NCBI GenBank assembly: GCA_963708625.1
Contig: CAVPSV010000002.1
Span: 1,054,001 to 1,118,000 of the forward strand
From: DASXIF01 sp036498145
GTDB taxonomy: Bacteria > Actinomycetota > Actinomycetes > Mycobacteriales > Jatrophihabitantaceae
Reading direction: 5' to 3'
Length of the DNA: 64,000 nucleotides
Numbering within the stretch: the stretch's first letter is position 1; the number at the start of each line of letters is the position of its first letter. The position numbers and the translations under genes are program-made. The notes under the pieces are model-generated. The model was given only the letters and a program-made list of their open reading frames with translations, searched no databases and was not told the origin of the DNA. Below are positions 55,240-63,646 of the stretch, in pieces.

Positions 55240-56141
55240 TCGATCTGCGTGGTGGCCGGCAGGTGCGTCACCGATGGCTTGAACGCATTGCTCTGAATTC
55301 CCAACGCCTGCGTTAGGTTGATGAAGAACGGCTGGTCGAACGGCTGCGGCGAGACAAGCGGCGCAGCCGGGTGCCAGGTGTCCTGTATGCAGGTGGTGCC
55401 GTCGATGGTGATGGTCATCGTTGTGGACGTCCACTCCAGCGCGTACGTGTGGAAGTCGTAGACGTCCGGCAGTCGACAGCTGTTGTTGGTATCCGCCGGA
55501 TCCGGCGCCGCGGGCAGGTAATGCACGAACGGAATGACCCGATCGGGATAGAGGCTGTATTCCTCGGCGATGTCGATTTCGCCCGACTTCGGCCACGCAC
55601 CGTAACGGTTGGCGTCGACCGGATACAGCCACAGCGAACTCTGCAGTCCCTGGAAGATCGATTTGGGGAACGCGGCGCGCACCTCGAACCGGCCGTAGGT
55701 CTGGCTGAACGTGCCCAAGCTCATCACCGAGCCGCTGGTGTACTGCGTCGCATACCAGCCCAGCGGATCCTTGCACCAGAACGGCTTCGACTCCCGGCGC
55801 ACGGTGAGGCTGAGTACGCCGTTGCCGACCGAAAGATTGTTCGGGCTGTCCTCGAAACACTCCGGCCCGGAGTGGTATCCGGTCACCGCTGTCTCGGTCG
55901 GCGTCCACTTGGTTTGATCCAGCGCGCTGCCGTCGAACTCGTCGTCGAACGTGCACGGTCGGGCCACGCCGCCCGGACCCGTGACCACCTCGCCGCTGCA
56001 ACTTGCCACGTCGGCCGGCGCCGAGTTGGCGAGTCCGGTATGACCCGGCTGCGCGTCGGCATCAGCAGACACCGCGCCAACGCCGAATGCGGCGGCAACG
56101 ACAGTCAGGGTGACGACGATTCGTCGCGTGCGAACGCTCAT
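55218..56141 (-). CDS. Secreted GH16 beta-glucanase-like enzyme (copy 2)
   Basis: A protein of 307 residues from ATG 56141. Signal peptide in residues 1-30 (TRRIVVTLTVVAAAFGVGAVS). GH16 core: CTFDDEFDGSALDQTKW, YTSGSVMSLGTFSQTYGRFEVRAAFP, catalytic GEIDIAEEYSLYPDR, VPFVHYLP-like FVHYLPAAP, and a final LPATTQIDYVRVWS. All catalytic acidic residues are present. It shares the four-Cys arrangement and the FDQPFFINLTQALG segment with copies 1 and 3. A strong hairpin lies in front of the gene. Confidence 0.9.
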   Translation of the reverse strand: MSVRTRRIVVTLTVVAAAFGVGAVSADADAQPGHTGLANSAPADVASCSGEVVTGPGGVARPCTFDDEFDGSALDQTKWTPTETAVTGYHSGPECFEDSPNNLSVGNGVLSLTVRRESKPFWCKDPLGWYATQYTSGSVMSLGTFSQTYGRFEVRAAFPKSIFQGLQSSLWLYPVDANRYGAWPKSGEIDIAEEYSLYPDRVIPFVHYLPAAPDPADTNNSCRLPDVYDFHTYALEWTSTTMTITIDGTTCIQDTWHPAAPLVSPQPFDQPFFINLTQALGIQSNAFKPSVTHLPATTQIDYVRVWS

Positions 56142-56180
56142 CCGTTTCGCTCCCAAAGGTGACGCGTCCGGGCGCGCGGA

Positions 56181-56200
56181 CGGGGGCCCGGCAGCCCCCG
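56181..56200. terminator. Hairpin CGGGGGC-CCGGCA-GCCCCCG
   Basis: A perfect 7-bp stem with a 6-base loop. It lies after the stop of the HIT gene (minus strand, ends 56246) and before the GH16 copy 2 start at 56141. It is a good candidate terminator of the HIT transcript. Because GH16 copy 2 starts only about 40 bases further on, it also sits in that gene's upstream region, where it could act as an attenuator. Confidence 0.5.
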
Positions 56201-56245
56201 CGGATGATCAACCTAGCGAAACCACCCATCTCCGGGCAAGAGGTG

Positions 56246-56677
56246 TTAGAGCCGCGATAGCCCCAACCGGACCTGCTCGCCCGCGTGCTCGAGATCGCCG
56301 GTCCGGCGCACCAACACCCGGCTGGCGAGGCTGAGCTTGTCGCCGTGGCGTCGCGGCACTGCGTGGATATGCACGTGGAACACCGTCTGCATCGCCGCCG
56401 CGCCGTCCGCGAGCATCAGATTCACCCCGTCGACGGGCAGATCGCTGCGTCGCAATGCGCGCGCGATCTGCTGGGCAACCTGGAACACGCGCCCACCGAG
56501 GTCGGGGTCCAATTCGTCCAGTCCGGAAGCATGGCTCTTCGGGATGACCAGCGTGTGTCCTTCGCTGAACGGTCGGATGTCCATGAATGCGAGCACATCC
56601 TCGTCGGAATACACGATCACCGCGGGACTGGTGCCGGCGACGATGCTGCAGAAAATGCATCCGTCCGCGTGCGTCAT
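56246..56677 (-). CDS. HIT-family nucleotide hydrolase/transferase
   Basis: A protein of 143 residues from ATG 56677 (the longer frame is unlikely). It has the zinc-type start CIFCSIVAG, SEGHTLVIPKSHASGLDELD, and the catalytic histidine triad HVHIHAVPRR. HIT proteins of this Hint/Fhit class act on purine nucleoside phosphoramidates or dinucleotides. The C-terminal ~30 residues are basic. Divergent from GH16 copy 3. Confidence 0.9.
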   Translation of the reverse strand: MTHADGCIFCSIVAGTSPAVIVYSDEDVLAFMDIRPFSEGHTLVIPKSHASGLDELDPDLGGRVFQVAQQIARALRRSDLPVDGVNLMLADGAAAMQTVFHVHIHAVPRRHGDKLSLASRVLVRRTGDLEHAGEQVRLGLSRL

Positions 56678-56730
56678 GTCCGGATGATCCCACTTCAATC
56701 TTCGGTGCACGCGGCGGTCGTACGACGGTG

Positions 56731-56770
56731 CACACGGTGGTTGCACGACCGCTCACACGGTGGTCGCACG
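56731..56770. promoter_or_regulatory. Direct repeats upstream of GH16 copy 3
   Basis: CACACGGTGGTTGCACG (56731-56747) and CACACGGTGGTCGCACG (56754-56770) are spaced 23 bases apart start to start, about two helical turns. A palindrome GTCGTACGAC (56717-56726) lies beside them. They sit between the divergent HIT and GH16 genes, and could bind a regulator as a dimer of dimers. Confidence 0.45.
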
Positions 56771-56833
56771 CTGCCGGTGTTAGCCTCCGAACGCCGCGCG
56801 GCTGCGCTGCGCGGTGCCACGGAGGGGATCTCG

Positions 56834-57775
56834 ATGAGACGGCTTCGTCCGTCGATTGCGGCCGTTGTCGCGCTGGCCGCGTGCGTGCTCGGCGTCGCCG
56901 TGACATCGCAACCGAACGCATTGGCACGTGGGGTCGGGCCGACTGACACCGGGCCATGTGGTGGCGAGTCCGTCCTCAAGGCCGACGGGACCGCATGGCA
57001 GTGCACCTTCGACGACGAGTTCGACGGCACTGCGCTGGACACCGACAACTGGGTGCCGCAGCTGACCTCGAACAGCCAATACACCACCGGCCCGACGGGC
57101 AGCAAAGCGTGCTACGTGAGCACCCCCGCCAACATCTCGGTCGCCGGCGGCTACCTCAACCTGACCGCCCAGAAGGAAGCCGCACCCTTCACCTGCACAT
57201 CCGGGGCGACCGGCAGTTTCAGCACGCAGTACACGTCCGGCATGGTGAGCTCGAAGTCGAAGTTCTCGCAGCAGTACGGCCGGTTCGAGGTGCGGGCCAA
57301 GTTGCCGCAGTCAATCGTCAAGGGGCTGCAGGAGACCCTCTGGCTCTACCCGACGAACGCCGGGCTGTACGGATCGACGTGGCCCGACTCGGGTGAGATC
57401 GACTTCGCCGAGATGTACAGCGTCAAACACGCCAGCGACGTTCCGTTCATCCACTATCAGGCCGACGCAGCGGCCACCAACAGGACGACGCACACGAACG
57501 TGGTCACCGCGGCTTGCGCGATCACGTTCACCGGCTTCAACAGTTACTCCATTGTCTGGCAGCCAGGCACGCTCACGATCTCAGTCAACGGCAAGACGTG
57601 CCTGACCGACAACTACGTCGCCACCGGACTCACCCCGCCGGCCCCGTTCGACCAGAGATTCTTCCTGGCGCTCACGCAGGCGCTCGGCACCAGCACGAAC
57701 GGCAACGCGTTCAGCCCGACCAAGACCAAGCTGCCCGCGACGACACAGATCGACTACGTCCGCGCCTGGAGCTGA
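56834..57775 (+). CDS. Secreted GH16 beta-glucanase-like enzyme (copy 3)
   Basis: A protein of 313 residues from ATG 56834 (GAGGGG upstream). Signal peptide in residues 1-32 (RPSIAAVVALAACVLGVAV). GH16 core: CTFDDEFDGTALDTDNW, YTSGMVSSKSKFSQQYGRFEVRAKLP, catalytic GEIDFAEMY, and a final LPATTQIDYVRAWS. Compared with copies 1 and 2, the loop before the catalytic site is shorter and the segment after it (SVKHASDVPFIHYQADAAATN) is different, so its glycan specificity may differ. Regulated perhaps through the direct repeats at 56731-56770. Confidence 0.9.
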   Translation: MRRLRPSIAAVVALAACVLGVAVTSQPNALARGVGPTDTGPCGGESVLKADGTAWQCTFDDEFDGTALDTDNWVPQLTSNSQYTTGPTGSKACYVSTPANISVAGGYLNLTAQKEAAPFTCTSGATGSFSTQYTSGMVSSKSKFSQQYGRFEVRAKLPQSIVKGLQETLWLYPTNAGLYGSTWPDSGEIDFAEMYSVKHASDVPFIHYQADAAATNRTTHTNVVTAACAITFTGFNSYSIVWQPGTLTISVNGKTCLTDNYVATGLTPPAPFDQRFFLALTQALGTSTNGNAFSPTKTKLPATTQIDYVRAWS

Positions 57776-57785
57776 CCGGCGAGAG

Positions 57786-58502
57786 CTATTTCGGCTTGGT
57801 CTTGCCCAGGATCCGCGCGCCGATCTTCATGGCATCCTGCATGTCCTCGAGGAATTCCTTGCGCTTCACCGGATCGGCGGCGAGTTCAGCGGTGCCCTTC
57901 TGCAGCGAGTTCCACTTCGCGGCCAAATCCTCGTAGTCGTTCAGCAACTTGACGATCTCCGGGTCGCCGCCACGGTAAGTCTGCACGGCCACGTGGAACT
58001 GGGCGCCGAGCCAGTTGCGGATCCCCTGCGAGTAGAAGGTCTGGATGGCGGTTGCGTCGTCGGGGTGTGCCATCACCTGTTTCATGGCCTGAAATGTCTT
58101 GTCGTAGTCCCGGCGCGAGCTGACGAACGGGTCCTTGATCGCGGCGACCTGATTCTCCAGATCCCCGACCCACTTCTTGTACATCTTGACGCGATCGACG
58201 GCCGCCTGCTTGTTCGCCTTGCCGGTCTTGTCCTTCTTCTCCCCGCCCTTGAACTTCTCGTCCTTCAACAACGCCGCGGCTTTGAGCCACTCGTCGAACA
58301 GCGCGTTGCCGTCCTTGGCGAGGGCACGGGCGGCGTTGATCTTGGGGGCGGTGACGTTCGACAGCTTGTCCGCGTCGAATCGCTTGCGGAGCAGGTCCAT
58401 CTTGTCGCCGAAACTGCCTCCTTTGATCACGCGATCCGGGATCGCGTACTTCTTCTTGATCTTCGCCCATTCGGCCTTGGCCTCGAAAGGGTTGCTTCCC
58501 AC
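57786..58502 (-). CDS. All-helical protein of unknown function, family member B (paralogue of 6118-6708)
   Basis: A protein of 238 residues, very rich in Lys and Ala, fully helical, with no signal peptide or membrane segment. Near the N-terminus it reads WAKIKKKYAIPDRVIKGGSF, which lines up with WVALKKTHKVPDGAVKGVNL of the protein at 6118. Further shared blocks are NAARALAKDGNALFDEWLK with the AAVTAFEKIAN region, and a late HPDDATAIQTFYSQG with TPDDAQTFGRFARG. A Lys-rich linker (KGGEKKDKTGKANKQ) separates two helical halves. I do not recognise a named family; the paralogy is visible by eye. Just downstream lie GH16 copy 3 and, 2.2 kb further right, an NlpC/P60-like protein. Confidence 0.75.
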   Translation of the reverse strand: MGSNPFEAKAEWAKIKKKYAIPDRVIKGGSFGDKMDLLRKRFDADKLSNVTAPKINAARALAKDGNALFDEWLKAAALLKDEKFKGGEKKDKTGKANKQAAVDRVKMYKKWVGDLENQVAAIKDPFVSSRRDYDKTFQAMKQVMAHPDDATAIQTFYSQGIRNWLGAQFHVAVQTYRGGDPEIVKLLNDYEDLAAKWNSLQKGTAELAADPVKRKEFLEDMQDAMKIGARILGKTKPK

Positions 58503-58636
58503 GACGCACCGTCCTCCGGGTAGGAATGTGTTGATCGGAGGCTACGACCGGCGTGCGCCGATGATCAAGAAGACAGACCAGTCGAAATCGCCCAGTACTG
58601 TCCTGCACCACCGCTGATCGGATAACGTCTCGACCG

Positions 58637-59185
58637 GTGAGCGCTGCGTCCGATCCGTCGCCCGTCCTGGTGTTGATGGGCGTGTCCGGCGCTGGCAAGT
58701 CGACGGTCGCCGCGCTGCTGGCCGGCCGTCTCGGCTGGGACTTCGAGGAGGGCGACGACCTCCATCCCCCGGCCAATGTGGCGAAGATGGCGGCCGGACA
58801 GCCGCTCGACGACGAGGACCGCAAGCCCTGGCTGGCAAAGGTCGCGGCGTGGATTCGCGAACACACCGATGCCGGCCGGCCCGGCATCATCACCTGCTCG
58901 GCGCTGGAGAAGCGTTATCGCGACGTGCTGCGTGGCGACCATGTGATCTTCGTGTATCTGGCGGGTACGCCTGAGCAGATCGCGGCACGTCTCGCCGCCC
59001 GGCACGGGCATTTCATGCCGCCGTCGCTGCTGGACTCGCAATTCGCGATTCTCGAACCGCCCGGAGCAGATGAGGCTGCGATAACCGTGAACATCTCCGC
59101 GAGCAGTTCCGACCTCGCCGACGAGATCATCGATGAGCTGCGGCTGACCGCACAGCGCCCCGCGGGCGAGGCGCACCCCTCATGA
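58637..59185 (+). CDS. gntK: Gluconokinase
   Basis: A protein of 182 residues from GTG 58637. The P-loop GVSGAGKSTVAALLAGRLGW is followed by EGDDLHPPANVAKMAAGQPLDDEDRKPWL, the signature of GntK-type gluconate kinases, and YLAGTPEQIAARLAARHGHFM. It phosphorylates gluconate with ATP to 6-phosphogluconate. Its stop overlaps the start of the gluconate permease gene (ATGA), the usual partner, which strongly supports the assignment. Confidence 0.95.
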   Translation: MSAASDPSPVLVLMGVSGAGKSTVAALLAGRLGWDFEEGDDLHPPANVAKMAAGQPLDDEDRKPWLAKVAAWIREHTDAGRPGIITCSALEKRYRDVLRGDHVIFVYLAGTPEQIAARLAARHGHFMPPSLLDSQFAILEPPGADEAAITVNISASSSDLADEIIDELRLTAQRPAGEAHPS

Positions 59186-60626
59186 ACGCGACGCTCGCCG
59201 CGGCAGCGGCCACCACCGCCGTCAAGACCAAGCCGTGGATGGGCCACGACACCCGCCTCACGCTGGTCACCCTCGGCGGCATCGCGATCATCGTGTTGCT
59301 GATCGTGCTGCTGAAGATGCACCCATTCCTGGCACTCATCCTGGGTTCCGCCTTCGTCGGGCTGGCCGGCGGCGTCCCACTGCCGAAGATCATCTCGAAC
59401 TTCGAGACCGGTGTCGGCGCGACGCTGCAGGAGGTCGGCCTGCTCATTGCGCTGGGCGCGATGCTGGGCAAGCTGCTCGCCGACTCCGGCGGCGCGGACC
59501 GCATCATCGACCGACTGCTCACCCGAACCTCGCCCGCGTTGTTGCCGTGGGCGATGGCCCTGGTCGCGATCATCGTCGGCATACCGATGTTCTTCGAGAT
59601 CGGCCTGGTGCTGCTGCTGCCGGTCATCGTCCTGGTCGCACACCGTTCGGGACTGAAGCTGATGCGCATCGCCATCCCCGCGCTGGCCGGTCTGTCGGTG
59701 CTGCACGGGCTGATCCCGCCGCACCCCGGCCCGCTCATCGCCATCGCGGCACTACACGCGCAGCTCGGCACCACGCTCGCCCTCGGCATCGTCGTCGCGA
59801 TACCGACGGTGCTGCTGTGCGGTCCATTGCTGTCGATCGTGATCACGCGGCTGGTGCCCGTCGACGCGCCGGTCCGTGCCGGGGGCATCGATGTCAGTGG
59901 CGGCGCTCGACTCCGCGTCCGTCAAGACGCAGCACGAGGAGGTCAAGCCGACCGCCCTCGTTCGGGGTGACCTTGGCGACGATCCTGTTCCCGGTCGTGC
60001 TGATGCTGACCAAGGCGCTCGCGGACATCGTCTGGAACTCCGACAAGCACCCGCCGATGGCGCGGACCATCTTCGACTTCATCGGCGAACCGCTCGTCGC
60101 ACTGACGCTGGCGGTGCTGCTCGCGATGATCACCTTCGGCTACGCGGTGGGGCTGGACGGCGGCAAGATCTCCTCGCGCATCACCGCGAGCGTGGCACCT
60201 GTGGCGTCGGTCATCCTCATCGTCGGTGCCGGCGGTGGCTTCAAGCAGACGTTGATCGGTGCGGGTGTCGGCGATTCGGTCGCCAAGTTCGCGAACAGCG
60301 CGCACATCTCGATCCTGGTGCTCGGTTACCTGATCGCGGTCGCACTGCGCCTGGCCACCGGGTCCGCCACCGTCGCGACCATCACCGCGTCCGGCATCGT
60401 CGCGCCGCTGGCCGGATCGCTGAGCCCCACCCACCTCGCGCTGCTGGCACTGATCATCGGCGCCGGCTCGCTGTTCCTGTCCCACGTGAACGACGCGGGC
60501 TTCTGGCTGGTCAAGGAGTCCTTCGGGCTGACCGTGGGTCAGACGTTCAAGTCGTGGTCGCTGATGGAGACGGCGGTGTCCGTCATCGCGTTCGGTTTCA
60601 TCATGGCGCTGTCCACCGTCTTGTAG
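59182..60626 (+). pseudogene. gntP: Gluconate:H+ symporter (GntP family), two frameshifts
   Basis: ATG 59182 overlaps the kinase stop. The N-terminal half (WMGHDTRLTLVTLGGIAIIV, LKMHPFLALILGSAFVGLAGG, GLIPPHPGPLIAIAAL) and the C-terminal half (VTLATILFPVVLMLTKALAD, SLFLSHVNDAGFWLVKESFGL) are typical GntP permease parts with ~12 membrane segments. Between ~59880 and ~59960 the frame changes twice; a bridging piece VAALDSASVKTQHEEVKP fits the cytoplasmic loop in the third frame. Rejoined it would be about 480 residues. Two single-base errors are more likely than real decay, given the intact kinase. Confidence 0.8.
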
Positions 60627-60729
60627 CTGCGTCACTCCTGGTCGCGCGGCATCCGTTTTGTACCCGCAGCCGTTGCCGGTTATCCGTCGGCTCCGATACG
60701 GTGCGCGAATCTCTGAGGGGGGACCGACC

Positions 60730-61215
60730 TTGGCTGGACTTATGTTGACGCCTCTGGGCAAAGAGGCAACAAAGAAGAAGGACACCGAGCGCAAGGCGAT
60801 AGGCAGCCAGCTCGTCCAAGGCAAGAACCTAACGCCCTATGTCACCGGACCGTGCTTCCACGCGGCCATCTTCGTGCGCTATCTGCTCGGCACAAAGATC
60901 AAGTCATCGTCATTCACGTCGGTGGACGTCAGCTCGTGGCCCAAGATTCTCGGCCTCAGCACCGGCAGCCCGCAGTGGGACGGCAAGAGGACTCTCGCGC
61001 CCGGGGTTGCCGTCGCCTTCTTCCGCATGAGTGACAAGAAGTGGTTCCACGTGGGTATCGGCGCCGGCGGGCACAAGATCCGTGCCGTCAACGGCTACAA
61101 GCTGGGCGATGGTTGGCACGAAGTGGACATCAGCAAGGTCCTTGGCACACCGGATGCCGACGGAGCGTTCGACTACGACCGGGCCAAGGTGAAGGTCTAC
61201 CTCGCGCCGAACTGA
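60730..61215 (+). CDS. NlpC/P60-like (papain-fold) putative cysteine hydrolase
   Basis: A protein of 161 residues. I prefer TTG 60730, 6 bases after GAGGGGGGA; ATG 60742 also fits. The pattern is GPCFHAAIFVRYLLG (candidate catalytic Cys near residue 45), then PGVAVAFFRMSDKKWFHVGIGAGGHKIRAVNG with candidate catalytic His (WFHVGIG), as in NlpC/P60 and related cysteine peptidases or amidases. The N-terminus is Lys-rich (LGKEATKKKDTERKA), with no signal peptide. It could be a cell-wall hydrolase effector or lytic domain. The match is by motif only, so the family is tentative. Confidence 0.55.
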   Translation: MAGLMLTPLGKEATKKKDTERKAIGSQLVQGKNLTPYVTGPCFHAAIFVRYLLGTKIKSSSFTSVDVSSWPKILGLSTGSPQWDGKRTLAPGVAVAFFRMSDKKWFHVGIGAGGHKIRAVNGYKLGDGWHEVDISKVLGTPDADGAFDYDRAKVKVYLAPN

Positions 61216-61226
61216 ACGTCCGCCGC

Positions 61227-62018
61227 TCAGGCCTGAGCGAAGTTGGCGCGCCGCGCTGCGCGGCGCAGCGTCGCCAGAATCGCGGGCCCGGTCACCACGA
61301 TGGCAACGAGATTGGTGACCGCACGACCGGTGTCCCAGCCGAGGCTGGTGGTGGCGTCGAAGACGAGGTATCGGTGCCACTGCACCACGAATGCCGCGCC
61401 GGGTTGGTAGGCGATGCCGCTGCCGGGATCGAGGCTGAACGGCCAGAACGACAGGTTGAGCAGCAGTCCGGCGAGGTATCCCGCCGCGACGCCGTACGCG
61501 GCGAGCATCGCGATCTCGGCGCGTCCACGTAGCTGCGGCAGCAATCCGGCAATGAGGCCGACCCAGGCCGAAGCCAGCATCTGATACGGCATCCACGGCC
61601 CGACGCCACCGGTGATCAGCGCCGACGCGAACAGTGACGTGCAGCCGAGCGTGAAGCCGAAGCCAGGTCCGTAGACCCGACCGGCCAGGATCAGCACGAA
61701 GAAGGTCGGTTCGACGCCGGCAGTGCCCGCACCAAGCGGGCGCAGCGCCGCATCCACCGCGGAGAGCACACCGAGCATCGCCAGCGCCTTCGCGTCGATC
61801 CCGCCGTCGGCGACCATCGCCAGTACGACCGCGACCACGAGCAGCAGCAAGGTCCCGAAGATCACCGGTGCGGTCGTCGAGCTTGCGTGGCTGTCCGGCG
61901 TGGACAGGAACGGCCAGCAGAACGCCACGATGCCGACCACGCTGGCCAGGATCAGCGCCACCGTCGCGCGCCAGCCGATCACGATCGCGGCCGGACGTCG
62001 GCGCAGCACTGCGGTCAT
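61227..62018 (-). CDS. ECF transporter S component
   Basis: A protein of 263 residues from ATG 62018, whose ATGA overlaps the stop of the ATPase gene. It has about six membrane segments: AIVIGWRATVALILASVVGIV, LLLLVVAVVLAMVADGG, the conserved ECF S pattern GVLSAVDAALRPLG, FFVLILAGRVYGPGFGFTLG, and FASALITGGVGPWMPYQMLASAW. S components bind the vitamin or metal substrate. The ligand here is not clear from sequence. Last gene of the ECF operon. Confidence 0.85.
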   Translation of the reverse strand: MTAVLRRRPAAIVIGWRATVALILASVVGIVAFCWPFLSTPDSHASSTTAPVIFGTLLLLVVAVVLAMVADGGIDAKALAMLGVLSAVDAALRPLGAGTAGVEPTFFVLILAGRVYGPGFGFTLGCTSLFASALITGGVGPWMPYQMLASAWVGLIAGLLPQLRGRAEIAMLAAYGVAAGYLAGLLLNLSFWPFSLDPGSGIAYQPGAAFVVQWHRYLVFDATTSLGWDTGRAVTNLVAIVVTGPAILATLRRAARRANFAQA

Positions 62019-63646
62019 GCCGGCACCTCCGCGTCGAGCGTGCCGAGCGCGCCGCGGACCTCGGGCACGGTGAGGTACGGCAACGGCGCGAGGATCTTCG
62101 CGACCTGCGGCGCAAACGCGGCCGACGCGGTGAGCACGTCGCCCGCAGCCCCGTCGGCGACGAACTCCCCGTCCGCCATCACGATCACCCGCTGCGCGCA
62201 GGAGGCGGCGAACTCGACGTCGTGGGTGGCCACCACGATCGCGTGCCCATCGTCGGCGAGGGATTCGAGCACGTCGCCCAGGTGCCGCTTGGCCGGGTAG
62301 TCCAGGCCACGGGTCGGTTCGTCCAACAGCAGTACCGGCGGGGCGGCACTGAGCTGGACCGCGAGCACAAGGGCGAGACGTTGCCCCTCGGACAGGTCCC
62401 GCGGATGCATGTCGTCGACGATGCCCGGGCTGAGCTGATCCACGCGGACGCGAGCACTGCCGCAGACGAGGTCGCTTTCCCGATCGGCCTGCGCAAGCTC
62501 GGCGGCCACGGTGTCGAAATAGAGCAGATCCGCAGCGCTCTGCGGGATGAGGCCGACGAGTTGGCGAGCACGCTTCGCCGGCAGGGTCGCCGGATCTTCC
62601 CCGGCAACGAGGACGCCGCCCGATTGGCGCCGCCCGGAGCCTTGCAAGGCCCACAGCAGCGAGGACTTGCCAGATCCGTTTCGTCCCATCAGCGCGGTGA
62701 TCTGCCCTGCGGCCAGGTCGAGGTCGATGTCGCGCACCGCCACCGTGGAGCCGTAGCGCACCACGACCTGCCTGGCCCGCAACAGCGCACTGTCGCCCTT
62801 GGTCAACGGCTCCCTGTCTCGTCTCGCCGGCGCTGCGTCCAGGCGCGCGATCAGCTCTGGCGCGCGGCGACGCGCGTCGCGCACCGACAACGGCAACGGC
62901 GACCAGCCGGCGAGCCGACCGAGTTCCACCACCGGCGGTGCCACGCTGCTGGTCACGAACGCGTCCTTCGGTTGCGCCATCTGCGCCGTGCCGTCCCCGC
63001 GCAGGTGCACGACACGATCGGCGTATTGCACGACGCGCTCGAGTCGGTGCTCGGACATCAGCACCGTGATGCCGATGTCGTGCACCAGCCTCGTGATCGC
63101 GGCCAGCACCTCTTCGGCGGCGGTCGGATCCAACGCCGATGTCGGTTCGTCGAGCACCAGCACCTCCGGCTGGGCGGTGAGCACCGCGCCGATCGCGACC
63201 CGTTGCTGCTGGCCACCGGAGAGTTCGTGCAGGGGTCGATGACGAATGCCGGCCAGGCCAAGCAGGTCGAGCGTCTCCTCCACCCGCTTGCGCATCGCGT
63301 CTGCCGGAACCGCCAACTGCTCCATGGTGTAGGCGAGCTCTTCTTCGACGGTGTCGGTGACGAAGCCGGCGAGCGGGTCCTGACCGACCACCCCAACGAG
63401 GTCGGCGAGCGCCCGCGGCGGGTGGCGGCGAGTGTCCCGCCCGGCGACGCTCACCGTTCCGTCCAGCGTGCCGCCGGTGAAGTGTGGGACCAGGCCGTTC
63501 ACCAAGCCGAGCAGCGTCGACTTGCCGGTGCCGGTGCGTCCGATCACCAGGCACAGCTCGCCGGCCGGGATGTCGAGCGTGACATCGCGCAGCACCGGCT
63601 CGCCCGCGTCCTGGTAGGTGATCGTGACGTGCTCGAAGCGGATCAT
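62015..63646 (-). CDS. ECF transporter ATPase, two fused ABC domains
   Basis: A protein of 543 residues from ATG 63646 (ATGA overlap with the EcfT stop). First ABC domain: Walker A GRTGTGKST, signature LSGGQQQRV, Walker B VLVLDEPTSAL. Second: GRNGSGKSS, signature LSEGQRLAL, Walker B VLLLDEPTRGL. It is the fused equivalent of EcfA-EcfA' of energy-coupling factor transporters. It couples ATP hydrolysis to vitamin or metal uptake through the T and S components on either side. Confidence 0.9.
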   Translation of the reverse strand: MIRFEHVTITYQDAGEPVLRDVTLDIPAGELCLVIGRTGTGKSTLLGLVNGLVPHFTGGTLDGTVSVAGRDTRRHPPRALADLVGVVGQDPLAGFVTDTVEEELAYTMEQLAVPADAMRKRVEETLDLLGLAGIRHRPLHELSGGQQQRVAIGAVLTAQPEVLVLDEPTSALDPTAAEEVLAAITRLVHDIGITVLMSEHRLERVVQYADRVVHLRGDGTAQMAQPKDAFVTSSVAPPVVELGRLAGWSPLPLSVRDARRRAPELIARLDAAPARRDREPLTKGDSALLRARQVVVRYGSTVAVRDIDLDLAAGQITALMGRNGSGKSSLLWALQGSGRRQSGGVLVAGEDPATLPAKRARQLVGLIPQSAADLLYFDTVAAELAQADRESDLVCGSARVRVDQLSPGIVDDMHPRDLSEGQRLALVLAVQLSAAPPVLLLDEPTRGLDYPAKRHLGDVLESLADDGHAIVVATHDVEFAASCAQRVIVMADGEFVADGAAGDVLTASAAFAPQVAKILAPLPYLTVPEVRGALGTLDAEVPA

